Shown one piece after another: positions 43,793-54,892 of a stretch of DNA of 64,000 nucleotides; position 1 is the first letter of the stretch, and each line of letters begins with the position of its first letter. The translations under genes and the position numbers were made by a program. Source of the DNA: Flavobacterium aquidurense (GTDB lineage Bacteria; Bacteroidota; Bacteroidia; Flavobacteriales; Flavobacteriaceae); NCBI GenBank assembly GCA_900107365.1, contig FNPS01000001.1, positions 806,001-870,000 on the forward strand. The letters are read 5' to 3'. The notes under the pieces were generated by a model that had not been told where the DNA came from, ran no database searches, and saw only the letters and a program-made list of their open reading frames with translations.

Positions 43793-46700
43793 ATGACTAA
43801 CTTTTTAATTACTAAAAGCAAATCAAAATACTTTAAGAATTTGGGTTTCATGATCCTGTTGTTTGTATTTTCTGCTTCGGTAAATGCTCAGACAACTGTA
43901 TCAGGAACAGTTTCAGATAGTAGTGGACCGTTACCAGGAGTCAATATTATTGTAAAAGGAACAAAAACAACTGCAGCTACAAATTTTGATGGTACTTATT
44001 CTATTCAGGCAACACCAAATGCCGTTTTGGTTTTTAGCTTCATAGGCTATAAATCAAAAGAAGTTTCCTTAAATAATCAAAGTCAGATTAACGTAACACT
44101 TGAAGAAGATTTAAATAGTTTAAAAGAGGTTGTTGTCGTAGGATACGGCACAATGAAAAGATCAGATTTAACCGGAGCTGTATCTACTGTAACCAGTGCC
44201 GCAGTACAACAATCAGTTGCAACGACAATTGATCAGGTTTTACAAGGTCGCGCAGCGGGTGTTCAGATTCAGTCGAATAGTGGCGCCCCGGGTTCCAGTT
44301 CTTCAATTCGTATTCGTGGTATCAGTTCCTTAAACGGATCAAACGAACCCATTTTTGTAATCGACGGTGTTATTATTGACGGATCTACAAGTTCTGTAAA
44401 TACAAATCCGCTTGCGAATATCAATCCGGCTGATATTGTTTCGATGGACATTTTAAAAGATGCATCAGCAACTGCCATTTATGGATCAAGAGCGGCAAAC
44501 GGAGTAATCATGATTACTACAAAACGTGGTAAAAAAGGCGATATGGTCCTGAATTTTGACAGTTATGTAGGTTGGCAGGAAATTCCGAAACATTTAGATT
44601 TATTAAATCTTAAAGAATATGGAACACTAAAAAATACACGTTCTGATTTAGGAATCGTGCAACGTGATAATTATTTCATCAGAACAGACTTGTTGGGTGA
44701 AGGAACAGACTGGCAAAAAGAATTATTTGATACTGCTTTGATGCAAAGCTACAATTTATCAGCTTCTGGCGGTTCAGACAATACAACCTATGCTTTAGGA
44801 ATTGGTTATTTAGATCAGGAAGGTATTGCTATCGGATCTGGATTTGACCGTTTCAATCTTAGAGGAGTTGTAGATTCTCAGGTAAAAAGTTTTTTAAAAG
44901 TGGGAGTAAATTTTGCTTTAAGCAAAACCAATCAGACTACAACAGTTCAGGATGATGCTTTAATTTTAACAGCGCTAAAACAAACGCCAAACGTCGCAGT
45001 TCGTAACGCTGATGGTACATTTGATGGTCCGGATACCAAAGAATTTGTTCAAAACAATCCTATCGGTCTGGCTTCTATCAAAGACAATCATAATATCAAT
45101 TACGGAATGAGAGCGAATGCGTATGCCGAAATTGGTTTTACAAAAGACCTTAAATTCAAAACAACTTACTCGTTAGATTACGGTTTTGCCAACAATTATA
45201 CCTTTAATCCATCCTATACTTTTGGCGCATTGGTAAATGATGTAAGAGAAGGTTCAAGAACAAAATCGAATAGTGAATTCTGGAGCTGGAATAATGTTTT
45301 AACTTATGATAAAACGTTTGGTAATCATAAAGTTGTTGCCTTATTAGGGCAGGAGATGCAGGAATCAAACTGGGAAAATCTTTATGGATACCGATCAGGG
45401 TATTTGACGAATGGCGCAACAGATTTAAATGCCGGAGACGCTACAACAGCTAAAAATTCAAACGGAAGTAATACAAGTTCAATAAGTTCTTATTTCAGCA
45501 GAGTGCAATATTCGTTCAATGATAAATATTTCGTGACCGGGACAATAAGAAGAGATGGTTCATCAAAATTTTATAAAGACAATCAATGGGGATGGTTTCC
45601 ATCAGCGGCTTTGGCCTGGAAAGTATCCAATGAAAATTTCCTGAAAGACAGCAAAGTAATCAGTAATATGAAATTGCGTTTGGGATGGGGAGAAGTTGGT
45701 AGCCAAAATGTACCCAACTATGCTTATACCTCAACTTATAATGCTTCTGCAACCAATTGGGGAACAGGGTTATTGGCAGCAAATACAGCTAATAAAGATT
45801 TGCAATGGGAAACAACAAGTTCAAGCAATTTAGGTCTCGACATTAGTTTCTTAGATAACAGAATTGAGTTGGTTGCCGATGTTTATTACAAAAAAACAGA
45901 TAATTTGTTATTGCAATTACCACTTCCGGCTTACGTAGGGACAACTGGGCAAGGATCAACTTCTGCTCCGTGGGTAAATATTGGTTCTCTTGAAAATAAA
46001 GGGCTTGAGTTCACATTGAATACTTTAAATATGGACAGAAAAGATTTCACCTGGAGAACGAATGTTACTTTCTCTATGAACAGAAGTAAAGTATTGGCAC
46101 TAAATACAGAAACCGGAATCTTAAATAAATCACTTCAACAAGGTTCTGATGTAACCATCGTTACGCGTACAGCAGTAGATCAGGCTATTGGTCAGTTTTA
46201 TGGCTATAAAGTAATTGGTCGTTTTGAAAAAGCAACTGATTTTTATTATAAAGATGCAGCCGGAACAGTAAAACCAACCGCTTTACCAGAAGGAATGGCA
46301 ATAGGCGAAAATGGGGTCTGGATTGGAGATTATATTTTTAAAGATGTTAATAATGATGGTGTAATCAACGAGAAAGACCGTGATTATATTGGTAATCCTA
46401 ATCCTGATTTTACTTTCGGAATCAACAATTCATTTTCTTTTAAAGGATTTGACGTAAGTATTTTATTAACGGGTTCTTATGGAAATGATGTGGCAAATTA
46501 CCAAAGACGCTGGTTAGAAAATCCTCGTGAAAACACGAATTTATTGTCATCAGCTTTAGGATATGCGCAATTGGGCTTAATTGATCCGTCAGGACCAAAT
46601 GATTATCGCAACGTACAAATTGTTGGCGGAGATCCTTATATGCCAAGAATTGCAGCTTCATCAGCAGCATCGGCTTCTAACTATCGTTTCAGCGACAGAT

Positions 46701-46957
46701 TTATAGAAGATGCTTCGTATGTAAGAGTTAAGAATATTTCAATTGGTTACAACTTGCCAAAATCATTGTATTCTAAATATGGTATTTCTAACATCAAAGT
46801 ATATTCAAACGCTCAAAACGTATTAACATTCACAAAATACAAAGGTTACGATCCTGAGGTTGGATCTCTTAATCAGGATGCGCTGCTAACTGGTATTGAC
46901 AACGGACGCTATCCATCGCCAATGATCACTACTCTTGGATTAAATGTTAATTTCTAA
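43793..46957 (+). CDS. SusC-type TonB-linked outer-membrane transporter (xylan locus)
   Basis: 1054 residues. Signal peptide ending VNAQ (about residue 33), carboxypeptidase-like domain (TVSGTVSDSSGPLPGVNIIVKGTKTTAATNFDGTYSI), TonB-box region LKEVVVVGYGTMKRSDLTGAVS, plug with IRIRGISSLNGSNEPIFVIDGVIIDG and ATAIYGSRAANGVIMITTKRGKKG, then the barrel. Imports oligosaccharides across the outer membrane with the SusD lid encoded next. First gene of the operon behind the LacI-controlled promoter. Xylan as substrate is inferred from the GH10 enzyme in the same run. Confidence 0.93.
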   Translation: MTNFLITKSKSKYFKNLGFMILLFVFSASVNAQTTVSGTVSDSSGPLPGVNIIVKGTKTTAATNFDGTYSIQATPNAVLVFSFIGYKSKEVSLNNQSQINVTLEEDLNSLKEVVVVGYGTMKRSDLTGAVSTVTSAAVQQSVATTIDQVLQGRAAGVQIQSNSGAPGSSSSIRIRGISSLNGSNEPIFVIDGVIIDGSTSSVNTNPLANINPADIVSMDILKDASATAIYGSRAANGVIMITTKRGKKGDMVLNFDSYVGWQEIPKHLDLLNLKEYGTLKNTRSDLGIVQRDNYFIRTDLLGEGTDWQKELFDTALMQSYNLSASGGSDNTTYALGIGYLDQEGIAIGSGFDRFNLRGVVDSQVKSFLKVGVNFALSKTNQTTTVQDDALILTALKQTPNVAVRNADGTFDGPDTKEFVQNNPIGLASIKDNHNINYGMRANAYAEIGFTKDLKFKTTYSLDYGFANNYTFNPSYTFGALVNDVREGSRTKSNSEFWSWNNVLTYDKTFGNHKVVALLGQEMQESNWENLYGYRSGYLTNGATDLNAGDATTAKNSNGSNTSSISSYFSRVQYSFNDKYFVTGTIRRDGSSKFYKDNQWGWFPSAALAWKVSNENFLKDSKVISNMKLRLGWGEVGSQNVPNYAYTSTYNASATNWGTGLLAANTANKDLQWETTSSSNLGLDISFLDNRIELVADVYYKKTDNLLLQLPLPAYVGTTGQGSTSAPWVNIGSLENKGLEFTLNTLNMDRKDFTWRTNVTFSMNRSKVLALNTETGILNKSLQQGSDVTIVTRTAVDQAIGQFYGYKVIGRFEKATDFYYKDAAGTVKPTALPEGMAIGENGVWIGDYIFKDVNNDGVINEKDRDYIGNPNPDFTFGINNSFSFKGFDVSILLTGSYGNDVANYQRRWLENPRENTNLLSSALGYAQLGLIDPSGPNDYRNVQIVGGDPYMPRIAASSAASASNYRFSDRFIEDASYVRVKNISIGYNLPKSLYSKYGISNIKVYSNAQNVLTFTKYKGYDPEVGSLNQDALLTGIDNGRYPSPMITTLGLNVNF

Positions 46958-46970
46958 ATTTTTGCAAACT

Positions 46971-48602
46971 ATGAAAACAAAAAAAATATTTTACTCTGTT
47001 CTTATGATCGCATTGCCATTTGTTTGGACTAGTTGTAGTGATCATTTAGATGTTGAACCAAATGATCAGATTACAAAAGAAAACTTTTATAAAACGGAAG
47101 CTGATTTTCAGGCCGCAACAGGACCATTGTACAATAAAGTTTGGTTTGATTTTAATGACAAATTCTATTATGGTTTAGGAGACGGACGTGCCAATAACTT
47201 ATATGCGCCTTATTCAGATTATATTTATCCGTTTACTGATTTGTCTGAAACCGGGTTAACAGGACCTTTGGTTTCTGCCTGGGGATCTTTGTACAATGTG
47301 GTACAGCAATCGAATAACGTGATTATTGGTATTTCGGATAGTGGAGTTAGCGCAACTGTGAAAAATAAATATATCGCAGAAGCCCGTTTTATGAGAGGTA
47401 CAGCGTATTGGTATTTAGCCTCACTTTGGGGAGATGTAATTATTACGACGGATCCGAGAGAATTGGTTAAAAACCCAATTGTGAATAAAAATCCGGTAAA
47501 AGATGTTTATGAATTTGCTATTCGTGATTTAGAATATGCTGCAAAATATCTTCCGGAAACAGCAGGTCAGGCAGGAAGATTGACAAAATATAGTGCTTAC
47601 GGAATGTTATCTCGTTTGTACTTGTCATTTTCTGGTTTAAGTGATAATCCAAACAGCGGTACAAGAAAACAGGAATATCTTGACTTAGCTAAAAAAGCAG
47701 CTGAAAAAGTAATTGTCTCAGGGCCATATAAATTAGCTGCTAATTATGAAGATTTATTTAAGGTAGACAACAACAACAATCTCGAATCGATGTTTGCGTT
47801 ACAATGGGTTCCTAACGGAGATTACGGTGTAACCAACACACAACAGGCCTATTTTGCATTAGGTTCTGATATTACTGGAGATGATACAGGTTGGGGTTAC
47901 TGGACAAGAGCTTCTTATAATGTTTTACAGGAATATGAGCCTGCAGATAAACGTCGTAAAGCGACCTGGATGGCCGATAATGATGTTTATCCTGAAATCA
48001 ATAAAGCAAATGGAGGTTATACGGTTGATCATACCAATGATTTCCTTACCGTTAAAAAAGGAGTTGTTGGTTCGACAAAAGACAATGCTAAAACGTCTCG
48101 TATGAACTCAGGTTTAAATACTTATATGCTGCGTTTGGGTGAAGTCTGTTTAAATTATGCGGAAGCAGCGTTAGGAAATAATGCTTCTACTGCCGATGGT
48201 CTGGCTATATCAGCAGTAAATACACTTCGTATGCGTGCAGGACTTGGTGCTAAAACAACATTAACGTATGCCGATATCATTCATGAAAGAAGAGTGGAGT
48301 TGTGTATGGAAGGACAATATTGGTATGATTTGGTACGCAGATCGTATTACAAACAACAAGAAGTTATCAATTACATAACAAGTCAGAATAGAGGAACTAT
48401 AGTGCCGATTTTGTATGACAATACAATCAACAAAGTAACAATTGACGCTTCAAAAAGTAACAGTACTCGTTCTATAGGTGTAATTGATGCTACTATTTTT
48501 CTTATGCCTTATCCGGAGTCTGAATTGGTTCAAAATCCTTTGTTGAGAGAAAACCCGGTTCCTTATGAGTTTAAAGAGGAAAAAATAAAAGACTTGTTCT
48601 AG
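46971..48602 (+). CDS. SusD-type glycan-binding lipoprotein
   Basis: 543 residues from ATG 46971, 13 bp after the SusC stop; an earlier ATG at 46944 lies inside susC and would spoil the signal. Lipobox [15 protein letters not shown]. SusD helical core: [45 protein letters not shown] (TPR part), and the ending VRSYYKQQ...[14 protein letters not shown] typical of the RagB/SusD family. Forms the lid of the SusC channel on the cell surface. Confidence 0.93.
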   Translation: MKTKKIFYSVLMIALPFVWTSCSDHLDVEPNDQITKENFYKTEADFQAATGPLYNKVWFDFNDKFYYGLGDGRANNLYAPYSDYIYPFTDLSETGLTGPLVSAWGSLYNVVQQSNNVIIGISDSGVSATVKNKYIAEARFMRGTAYWYLASLWGDVIITTDPRELVKNPIVNKNPVKDVYEFAIRDLEYAAKYLPETAGQAGRLTKYSAYGMLSRLYLSFSGLSDNPNSGTRKQEYLDLAKKAAEKVIVSGPYKLAANYEDLFKVDNNNNLESMFALQWVPNGDYGVTNTQQAYFALGSDITGDDTGWGYWTRASYNVLQEYEPADKRRKATWMADNDVYPEINKANGGYTVDHTNDFLTVKKGVVGSTKDNAKTSRMNSGLNTYMLRLGEVCLNYAEAALGNNASTADGLAISAVNTLRMRAGLGAKTTLTYADIIHERRVELCMEGQYWYDLVRRSYYKQQEVINYITSQNRGTIVPILYDNTINKVTIDASKSNSTRSIGVIDATIFLMPYPESELVQNPLLRENPVPYEFKEEKIKDLF

Positions 48603-48606
48603 TAGT

Positions 48607-50010
48607 ATGAAAAATAATAATTTAAAAAGATTGATCAATATGAAGCAATATATATTAAATAAAAAATATTGGGCACCCCTTGCATTTCTTGGCATGATGT
48701 GCTGTGCGTTGCTGTTTACCTCTTGCGATAATAGCGATTCGGCAAGTAAATCAATAGCAGTCAGCAAGGTATTTCTGGAAGATGTTAATTCGTCTGTACC
48801 GGACAGAGAAGTAAGTTTTGTAAGACTGGGACAAACCATCAGAATTGAAGGTTCCGGATTTACCGGACTTAAAAAAGTTTACATCAACGGTTATTCAACC
48901 TATTTTAATGTTGTTTTTGTTTCTGATAATTCAATAATTCTTTCTGTATCTGCTGACACGCCAACTATAGAAGCAGATCCGGGTGAAAGAAATACAATCC
49001 GTTTTGTAAATGACAATACTGAAACCGTATTTCCATTCCAGATTCGTGCATCAAGACCAACTATCAGCAGTATTTCGAATACAATGCCAAATCCGGGCGA
49101 AAAAATCACGGTTGCCGGTTCTGGATTAACTGAAATAAATAAAGTAGTTTTTCCTGGAAATGTTACAGTAACAACGGGAATTACATCAGATCCTGAGGGA
49201 GAGTTTTTTACGGTTATAATGCCAAACGGTGTTTCAGATATTGGAGGTTCACTATTCGTTGAAGGTTCAAACGGAGGTGCTTATTCTCCTGCTTACTTTA
49301 ACTTCAAAAAAGGTCTTTTATTGAATTTTGACGGAAGCGGATCTCACGGTTATTGGGGAACTTCAACGAGTATGATTCAGCCAGAAGATTTACAATCAAC
49401 AGCAATTGGAACAGGTACTATCTCGCAAGGAAAATATGTTCCGCATCGTCCGGCCCGTATTGCTTCTTTTGATGCGGCAAAAAACCGTTGCACTGAAGTT
49501 TGGACAGCAGGAAATGGCGTTGATAACTGGAGAGCGCAATTAACACCTTACATTCCGGCAAATACAGCATTAGATAAAGTAGCATTTCAGTTTGATATGT
49601 ATGTTCCGGAAGTTTGGCAAGACTCTGGTTTTTTAAAATTGTGTATGATTAATAATTTTAATGGTGGAGAATGGACAGGAGCTTGTTACAACTTTGTACC
49701 ATGGATTTTAGACGGAAAATCAACTGCAGTAAGAACAGATGGCTGGGTTACGGTTACCATTCCTTTAAATAAATTCTATGCCTGGTCTAAAGAAGCTTAT
49801 ACATTCGAAACTGTTTTGGCGTTTCGCGAAGCTGCAACCTATCAGAATTTTGGTATTTACTTCGAAAATTCAGACATTAAATTGAAAGATGTTACCGGAA
49901 CTGATAGTACTGTAGAGTTTCCTTCAAAAGCAACTTCTGTAAAAGTGTATACAGACAACTGGAGAATCGTTTCATTAAACACACCAACTTATAATGATTT
50001 CCCTAATTAA
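48607..50010 (+). CDS. Surface glycan-binding lipoprotein (SGBP, IPT-domain type)
   Basis: 467 residues. Leader with lipobox [11 protein letters not shown]; the start at 48607 (4 bp after susD) or the ATG at 48640 are both possible. Two IPT/TIG-like beta-sandwiches: [25 protein letters not shown] and [26 protein letters not shown]. The C-terminal 230 residues (from [35 protein letters not shown]; Trp-rich [13 protein letters not shown]) match the glycan-binding domain of SGBP-B proteins. Captures xylan at the surface for SusCD. In this position it takes the SusE/F role. Confidence 0.85.
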   Translation: MKNNNLKRLINMKQYILNKKYWAPLAFLGMMCCALLFTSCDNSDSASKSIAVSKVFLEDVNSSVPDREVSFVRLGQTIRIEGSGFTGLKKVYINGYSTYFNVVFVSDNSIILSVSADTPTIEADPGERNTIRFVNDNTETVFPFQIRASRPTISSISNTMPNPGEKITVAGSGLTEINKVVFPGNVTVTTGITSDPEGEFFTVIMPNGVSDIGGSLFVEGSNGGAYSPAYFNFKKGLLLNFDGSGSHGYWGTSTSMIQPEDLQSTAIGTGTISQGKYVPHRPARIASFDAAKNRCTEVWTAGNGVDNWRAQLTPYIPANTALDKVAFQFDMYVPEVWQDSGFLKLCMINNFNGGEWTGACYNFVPWILDGKSTAVRTDGWVTVTIPLNKFYAWSKEAYTFETVLAFREAATYQNFGIYFENSDIKLKDVTGTDSTVEFPSKATSVKVYTDNWRIVSLNTPTYNDFPN

Positions 50011-50072
50011 TATGAATCTCTAAAAGAGGAATTTAAAAGTGAAAAATCATATAATTTAAAAAATAGAACAAA

Positions 50073-52280
50073 ATGAAATACAAATATATAATTCCAATAA
50101 TTGCTTCCTCATTAATGATTTTATCATCCTGCGATGATAATTTAATGGAGTGGGAAAAAGATCCGGAGCACGGCGCTGTAACCGGAGCAGAATTGCCTTT
50201 AGAATTGGTTGAAAAAATCAGCCGTTATGAACCCTTAAAAACCTACACAAATTTTGTTTTAGGAAACGGAATTGGAGCTGATTTATACATCAGCGATGCT
50301 GCCTACCGCAAATTAGTAAATGAAAACTTTGATGAAGTAACACCAGGTTATGCGATGAAACATGGCGCGATGGTAAACTCAAAAGGAGAAATTAATTTTA
50401 AAACAATTGATGATTTTATTACCGCTACCAAAGCAGGAGGTTTAAAAGTTTTCGGTCATACTTTGGTTTGGCATTCCAACCAAAATGCGAGTTACTTAAA
50501 CAGTATTATTGCGCCAACTGTAATTCCGGGTTCAAGCGGAACCAATACACTTGACGTTGCGGGTTTAAAAGCCGGAACATTTGCAAATTGGGCCAGAAAT
50601 AATCCTGGAAAAGGAATTACAATTGTTGCAAATGCAGGTTTAACCAGTACTTCACAAGCTATTCAATTGGCCTCAAGTGCTACATCGGTACAGCCTTATA
50701 GTTTACAATTGACTTCTCCAAATACTGCAATTGTTGCAGGGCATAATTATGAAATTTCATTTTATATCAAATCGGATGTAGCAGGTAAAGGACGTCTTTC
50801 TTTTGGATCAACATTAACGAACCAATATCCGTACAAAGACTGGTATAATACCGGTGGATCATGGGTGGAGGCTTTTGCAACAACATCGCAATGGCAACAG
50901 GTTAAAATTAAACTGGCTCCCGGGGATTTTAAAGCCGGAAGTACCAATTTTCAATTTAATCTGGATTTAGGTTATTTACCAAATGTTACTTATTTAATTG
51001 ATGTTAATACTATTGCAGTTGTCGATTTGGATGCTCCTTCGGGAGTTGTAAATTTAGTTGCTAACGGAACATTTAATTCAGGGATTACAGGCTGGAGTAA
51101 AGCAAATGGAGCGGATAACGCATTGAGTCTTGCACCTGCAACAAATGCTTATGAAGGAAGTGGAGCTATGAAAGTTATTAATGCAACAGATAATCCGGGC
51201 CTTCAATATAAAACTCAAATACAAACAGTATTTACTACTCCTTTAACGGCGGGTAAAAATTATACGACATCATTTATGATTCGTTCAGAAGCACCGGGTT
51301 CTATGCGATGCTCAACAACACCCGGAAGTTTAGCAAATTATCAGGGTGACCAAACCACTTCTGCTACCTGGAAATTAATTGAATGGAAAATTACAGCCAA
51401 AGGAGGAGAAACGGGGCTAAGCTTAGATTTAGGATTATTAGCCGGAACATATTATATAGATAATGTTACAGTAACAGATGGTTCAGCGTCAGGAGGAGGC
51501 GCTACGGCACCGGTAACTATTGATAAAACAGCTGCTGAAAAAACAATTATTATTGGTAATGCCATGCAGGATTGGATTTCTAAAATGATGACACATTACA
51601 AAACCAGCGTGTTTTCATGGGATGTGGTTAATGAACCAATGAGAGAAGATGGGACGATGAGAAACGGAACAGAGGGAGATACTGCAACGGATTATTTTTC
51701 ATGGGTACAATATCTTGGAAAAGATTATGCTGTAACCGCGTTTAAACTGGCTCGTCAGTACGGAAATTCAACAGATAAACTTTTTATCAATGATTATAAT
51801 CTGGAGTCTAGTTTAAGCAAATGTGATGGTTTAATTGAGTATGTGAAATACATAGAAAGCAAAGGCGCAACTGTCGATGGTATCGGAACCCAAATGCACA
51901 TTTCGTTAACAACGGACAAAGACAAAATCGTTCAGATGTTCCAAAAATTAGCTGCCAGCGGAAAATTGATTAAAATTTCTGAATTGGATATCAGGTTAGG
52001 AACAAATGCACCAACTGTTGCCCAACAAGCCTCTCAGGCCGAAATGTACCAGTATGTAATCGATATGTACAAAAAATACATTCCTGCGGCACAACAATAC
52101 GGTGTAACGATCTGGGGACTTTCTGATAGTGTGAAAGAACATGAAAACTGGCTTCCAAATGAATCTCCAAACCTTTGGGATGCGAATTATGTTCGTAAAC
52201 ATGCTTACAAAGGAACCGCTGATGGTCTTGCCGGAAAAGATGTTAGTAAAGATTTTTCAGGTGAATTAGTAAAAAAATAA
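50073..52280 (+). CDS. GH10 endo-1,4-beta-xylanase with two inserted carbohydrate-binding modules
   Basis: 735-residue surface lipoprotein (lipid Cys20 in LSSC-DDN). The GH10 barrel is split: its first part runs to about residue 160 and includes LKVFGHTLVWHSNQ; the second part from about 490 carries SWDVVNEPM with acid/base E521 and KISELDIRLG with nucleophile E637. Between them lie two beta-sandwich modules of CBM4/9-like type (about 167-335 and 336-470; the second starts NLVANGTFNSGITGW). Such inserted-CBM GH10 enzymes are known from Bacteroides xylan loci. Cuts xylan backbone at the cell surface for import by SusCD. A strong terminator follows. Confidence 0.93.
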   Translation: MKYKYIIPIIASSLMILSSCDDNLMEWEKDPEHGAVTGAELPLELVEKISRYEPLKTYTNFVLGNGIGADLYISDAAYRKLVNENFDEVTPGYAMKHGAMVNSKGEINFKTIDDFITATKAGGLKVFGHTLVWHSNQNASYLNSIIAPTVIPGSSGTNTLDVAGLKAGTFANWARNNPGKGITIVANAGLTSTSQAIQLASSATSVQPYSLQLTSPNTAIVAGHNYEISFYIKSDVAGKGRLSFGSTLTNQYPYKDWYNTGGSWVEAFATTSQWQQVKIKLAPGDFKAGSTNFQFNLDLGYLPNVTYLIDVNTIAVVDLDAPSGVVNLVANGTFNSGITGWSKANGADNALSLAPATNAYEGSGAMKVINATDNPGLQYKTQIQTVFTTPLTAGKNYTTSFMIRSEAPGSMRCSTTPGSLANYQGDQTTSATWKLIEWKITAKGGETGLSLDLGLLAGTYYIDNVTVTDGSASGGGATAPVTIDKTAAEKTIIIGNAMQDWISKMMTHYKTSVFSWDVVNEPMREDGTMRNGTEGDTATDYFSWVQYLGKDYAVTAFKLARQYGNSTDKLFINDYNLESSLSKCDGLIEYVKYIESKGATVDGIGTQMHISLTTDKDKIVQMFQKLAASGKLIKISELDIRLGTNAPTVAQQASQAEMYQYVIDMYKKYIPAAQQYGVTIWGLSDSVKEHENWLPNESPNLWDANYVRKHAYKGTADGLAGKDVSKDFSGELVKK

Positions 52281-52298
52281 TTTTCCATATTACCTTAA

Positions 52299-52348
52299 TC
52301 CATATTATGAAACTCCCCCCAGTTTCATAGTATGGATTTTTTTTTTTT
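52299..52348 (+). terminator. Terminator of the xylan operon
   Basis: ATCCATATTATGAAACT and AGTTTCATAGTATGGAT (17-bp arms, one G-T pair) around CCCCC, then a run of T. The GH35-like gene therefore needs its own promoter or read-through. Confidence 0.9.
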
Positions 52349-52465
52349 GAGCTACAATCTGAGCGGTTCCTAAAGCTGAACAAGTACAAGAACTACTAAA
52401 AGTAATTTGTGAAAATGTGTGCAATTTGTGGTTAAAAAATATAGAGTTTACGTTTTAATATTAAA

Positions 52466-54103
52466 ATGAGTTATATGTTCGATTTCTTAAATATTAGATT
52501 TTTTTTGCTGACTTTATTAATAGTTCAATTCGGCTTTAGCCAGAATAAAATACCTCATCTTCAAAAAAAGGGAAATAAAACACAATTGATGGTTAACGAA
52601 AAACCGTTTCTGGTTTTAGGTGGAGAATTAGGCAATTCTTCGGCTACTAGCATGGAAAGTATGGAGAATATTTGGCCCAAACTAAAAGACATGAAACTCA
52701 ACACGGTCTTAACACCCGTTTATTGGGAATTGATTGAAAAGGAAGAAGGTAAATTTGATTTTTCATTAGTAGATGATTTAATACTAAGAGCCCGAAAAGA
52801 AGATTTAAAATTGGTTTTCCTTTGGTTTGGATCCTGGAAAAATAGTATGTCAAGTCATGCGCCGGCCTGGGTGAAATTAAATCAGAAGAAATATCCGAGA
52901 ATAAAAAACGATAAGAATAAAAGTCATGAAATACTGACGCCTTTTAGTGAAAACAATTTGAAAGCTGATATAAATGCTTTTCAGAAATTAATGGCACACC
53001 TTCGTGATTTTGATCAGAAAGAACAAACCGTAATCATGATTCAGGTTGAAAATGAAATTGGAATGCTGCCAACCGCAAGAGATTATTGTCCACAGGCAAA
53101 TGAAGCTTTCAATAATGAAGTGCCAGCAGAATTAGTACATTATCTTCAAAAGAATAAAGAAAGATTAGCTCCCGAATTTTTAGAAATCTGGAAAGTAAAT
53201 GGTTTTAAAACAAAAGGAAATTGGGAACAGGTTTTTGGAAAAAGTCTTCAAACCGATGAGATTTTTATGGCCTGGTATTTTTCTAAATTTACCAATGCTG
53301 TTGCCAAAGCCGGAAAAGATAGTTATGCGATTCCGATGTTTGTAAATGCAGCTTTGAACGCAGCCGGGAAAAAACCTGGAGAATATCCAAGCGCTGGCCC
53401 TTTGCCACATCTTATGGACACTTGGAAAGCCGCAGGAAACTCGGTTGACTTTCTATCGCCTGATTTCTACAATCCGTTGTTTAAATATTGGAACGACTTA
53501 TTTACGCGTCAGGGCGATCCGTTATTTATTCCGGAACATAAATTCGATAAAACTGCACCATTCAAAGGACTTTATGCGATTGGTCATTACGAAGCTATTG
53601 GTTTTTCGCCTTTTTCTATTGAATCGGTTGAGGATGCCAAAAAAGAGCCTCTCGGAAAAATATATGATTTAGCACAACAATTAACACCAGTTATCGAAGC
53701 GAATAAAGGATTACACAAAATAGATGGTGTTTTATTAGATAAAGAAAACCAGTCACAAATTGTTCAGTTAGGTGATTATGAATTTACTTTTAAACACGAC
53801 TACACCTTAAATTGGTCTGATGATGCCAAAGAAGCAACCTGGCCTATGACAAGTGCAATTATAATTGAACTTACACCAAATGAATTCTATATTGCCGGTT
53901 CGGGAATTGTGGTCACTTTTAAACCAGTAAAAGATACAACACGTAACGCCGGAATTTTAAAAGTCGATCAGGGAACTTTCGAGAATAAGGTATGGAAAAC
54001 ATTCCGTCATTTCAATGGCGACCAGACCCATCAGGGAAGACATGTGAGAATTGCCGTTGGAGACTATGAAATTCAAAAAGTTCAATTGTATACTTATGAA
54101 TGA
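52466..54103 (+). CDS. GH35-like glycoside hydrolase with DUF5597 C-terminus
   Basis: 545 residues with a signal peptide (LIVQFGFSQ; second ATG at 52475 also possible). Clan GH-A barrel: FLVLGGELGNSSATS, NTVLTPVYWELIEKEEGKFDF, MIQVENE197IG with the likely acid/base Glu, and PLFIPE357HKF with the likely nucleophile. The last 130 residues (LGDYEFTFKHDYTLNW ... IQKVQLYTYE) correspond to the DUF5597 beta domain that accompanies such proteins. Expected beta-galactosidase or related exo-activity on xylan side chains; exact specificity unproven. Follows the xylan operon after a terminator. Confidence 0.85.
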   Translation: MSYMFDFLNIRFFLLTLLIVQFGFSQNKIPHLQKKGNKTQLMVNEKPFLVLGGELGNSSATSMESMENIWPKLKDMKLNTVLTPVYWELIEKEEGKFDFSLVDDLILRARKEDLKLVFLWFGSWKNSMSSHAPAWVKLNQKKYPRIKNDKNKSHEILTPFSENNLKADINAFQKLMAHLRDFDQKEQTVIMIQVENEIGMLPTARDYCPQANEAFNNEVPAELVHYLQKNKERLAPEFLEIWKVNGFKTKGNWEQVFGKSLQTDEIFMAWYFSKFTNAVAKAGKDSYAIPMFVNAALNAAGKKPGEYPSAGPLPHLMDTWKAAGNSVDFLSPDFYNPLFKYWNDLFTRQGDPLFIPEHKFDKTAPFKGLYAIGHYEAIGFSPFSIESVEDAKKEPLGKIYDLAQQLTPVIEANKGLHKIDGVLLDKENQSQIVQLGDYEFTFKHDYTLNWSDDAKEATWPMTSAIIIELTPNEFYIAGSGIVVTFKPVKDTTRNAGILKVDQGTFENKVWKTFRHFNGDQTHQGRHVRIAVGDYEIQKVQLYTYE

Positions 54104-54173
54104 AACTATATTGTAATAATAGTTAAAAGTGCTTAAAGTTTTAAATACTTTTTTAGATTAAGTAATTTTATGC

Positions 54174-54428
54174 TCAAATTGAATTTGAGAAATTACTTAC
54201 TATGATATATTTTACATGAATAATAAAAACGTCTGTGTCTTTAATCTGTTGTTTGATTAAGGAATCATAGTCCATTAGTTTAAACTGCTGGATCATGTCT
54301 TTTTTTAGATATTTTATAATAGATTCAATACTGCGTGTATCATTATCCTGTTGTTTTTTTAATTCGCGCTGTTTGCTTTCCAAATATTGTACACTTTTTT
54401 TTAATCTCTGAAGTTCCAATTTTTCCAA
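54174..54428 (-). CDS. Possible small coiled-coil protein, weakly supported
   Basis: 84 codons from a TTG at 54428 with no in-frame ATG near the start. The translation is Lys/Glu/Gln-rich and helical (LQRLKKSVQYLESKQRELKKQQ), then KYLKKDMIQQFKLMDYDSLIKQQIKD, and ends hydrophobic. Composition looks like protein rather than noise, but the start codon is poor and no family is recognised. Lies alone between the GH35-like gene and a repeat region. Confidence 0.35.
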   Translation of the reverse strand: MEKLELQRLKKSVQYLESKQRELKKQQDNDTRSIESIIKYLKKDMIQQFKLMDYDSLIKQQIKDTDVFIIHVKYIIVSNFSNSI

Positions 54429-54892
54429 TCTTAATACTCTTTATAAAATTTAACGAAACAAACGATAACCCGGAAGGCCATTAAACTCAATATGCTCCAA
54501 AAACTTTTTCATTTGAATTTAAGCCATTCCAGAGTACCGCTATATTGACACTTACGTACAATTTGAAATTTTGGTTTTGTTAAAATTTACAGAATTTTTA
54601 AAAAATGTTATAAAATTTCCATATTTATATTTTAAGTAATTGATTATGCGTTTTTTATAAAAAGAAGTTTTTTTTATAATTTTTTTTATTTGATGCAACA
54701 ACTTTGAGGTTTAACCGCAAAGTACGCCAGGCATTACGCAAAGTTCGCAAAGCTATAATCAGAAAGCTTTGCGAACTTTCTTTTTTATAGCGTACGTCAC
54801 TTAAAAAAACTTTGCGGACTTTGCGGTTAAATTTTTCAGTTTTATAATTAAAATTGATATTTTCTTATCTTTATAAAATAAAATTATAATCA
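54429..54892. other. 464-bp gap with repeats before oxyR
   Basis: Very AT-rich, with the GCAAAG-family inverted repeat at 54709-54832 and otherwise no gene or clear promoter seen. The -7-like TATCTTTA at 54866-54873 may serve oxyR. Confidence 0.45.
54709..54832. repeat. GCAAAG-family inverted repeat element
   Basis: Outer arms TTTAACCGCAAAGT and GACTTTGCGGTTAAA; inner arms AAAGTTCGCAAAGCT and AGCTTTGCGAACTTT. About 124 bp in all, the full-length form of the repeat whose pieces occur in czcA, czcC and czcB. Confidence 0.8.
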
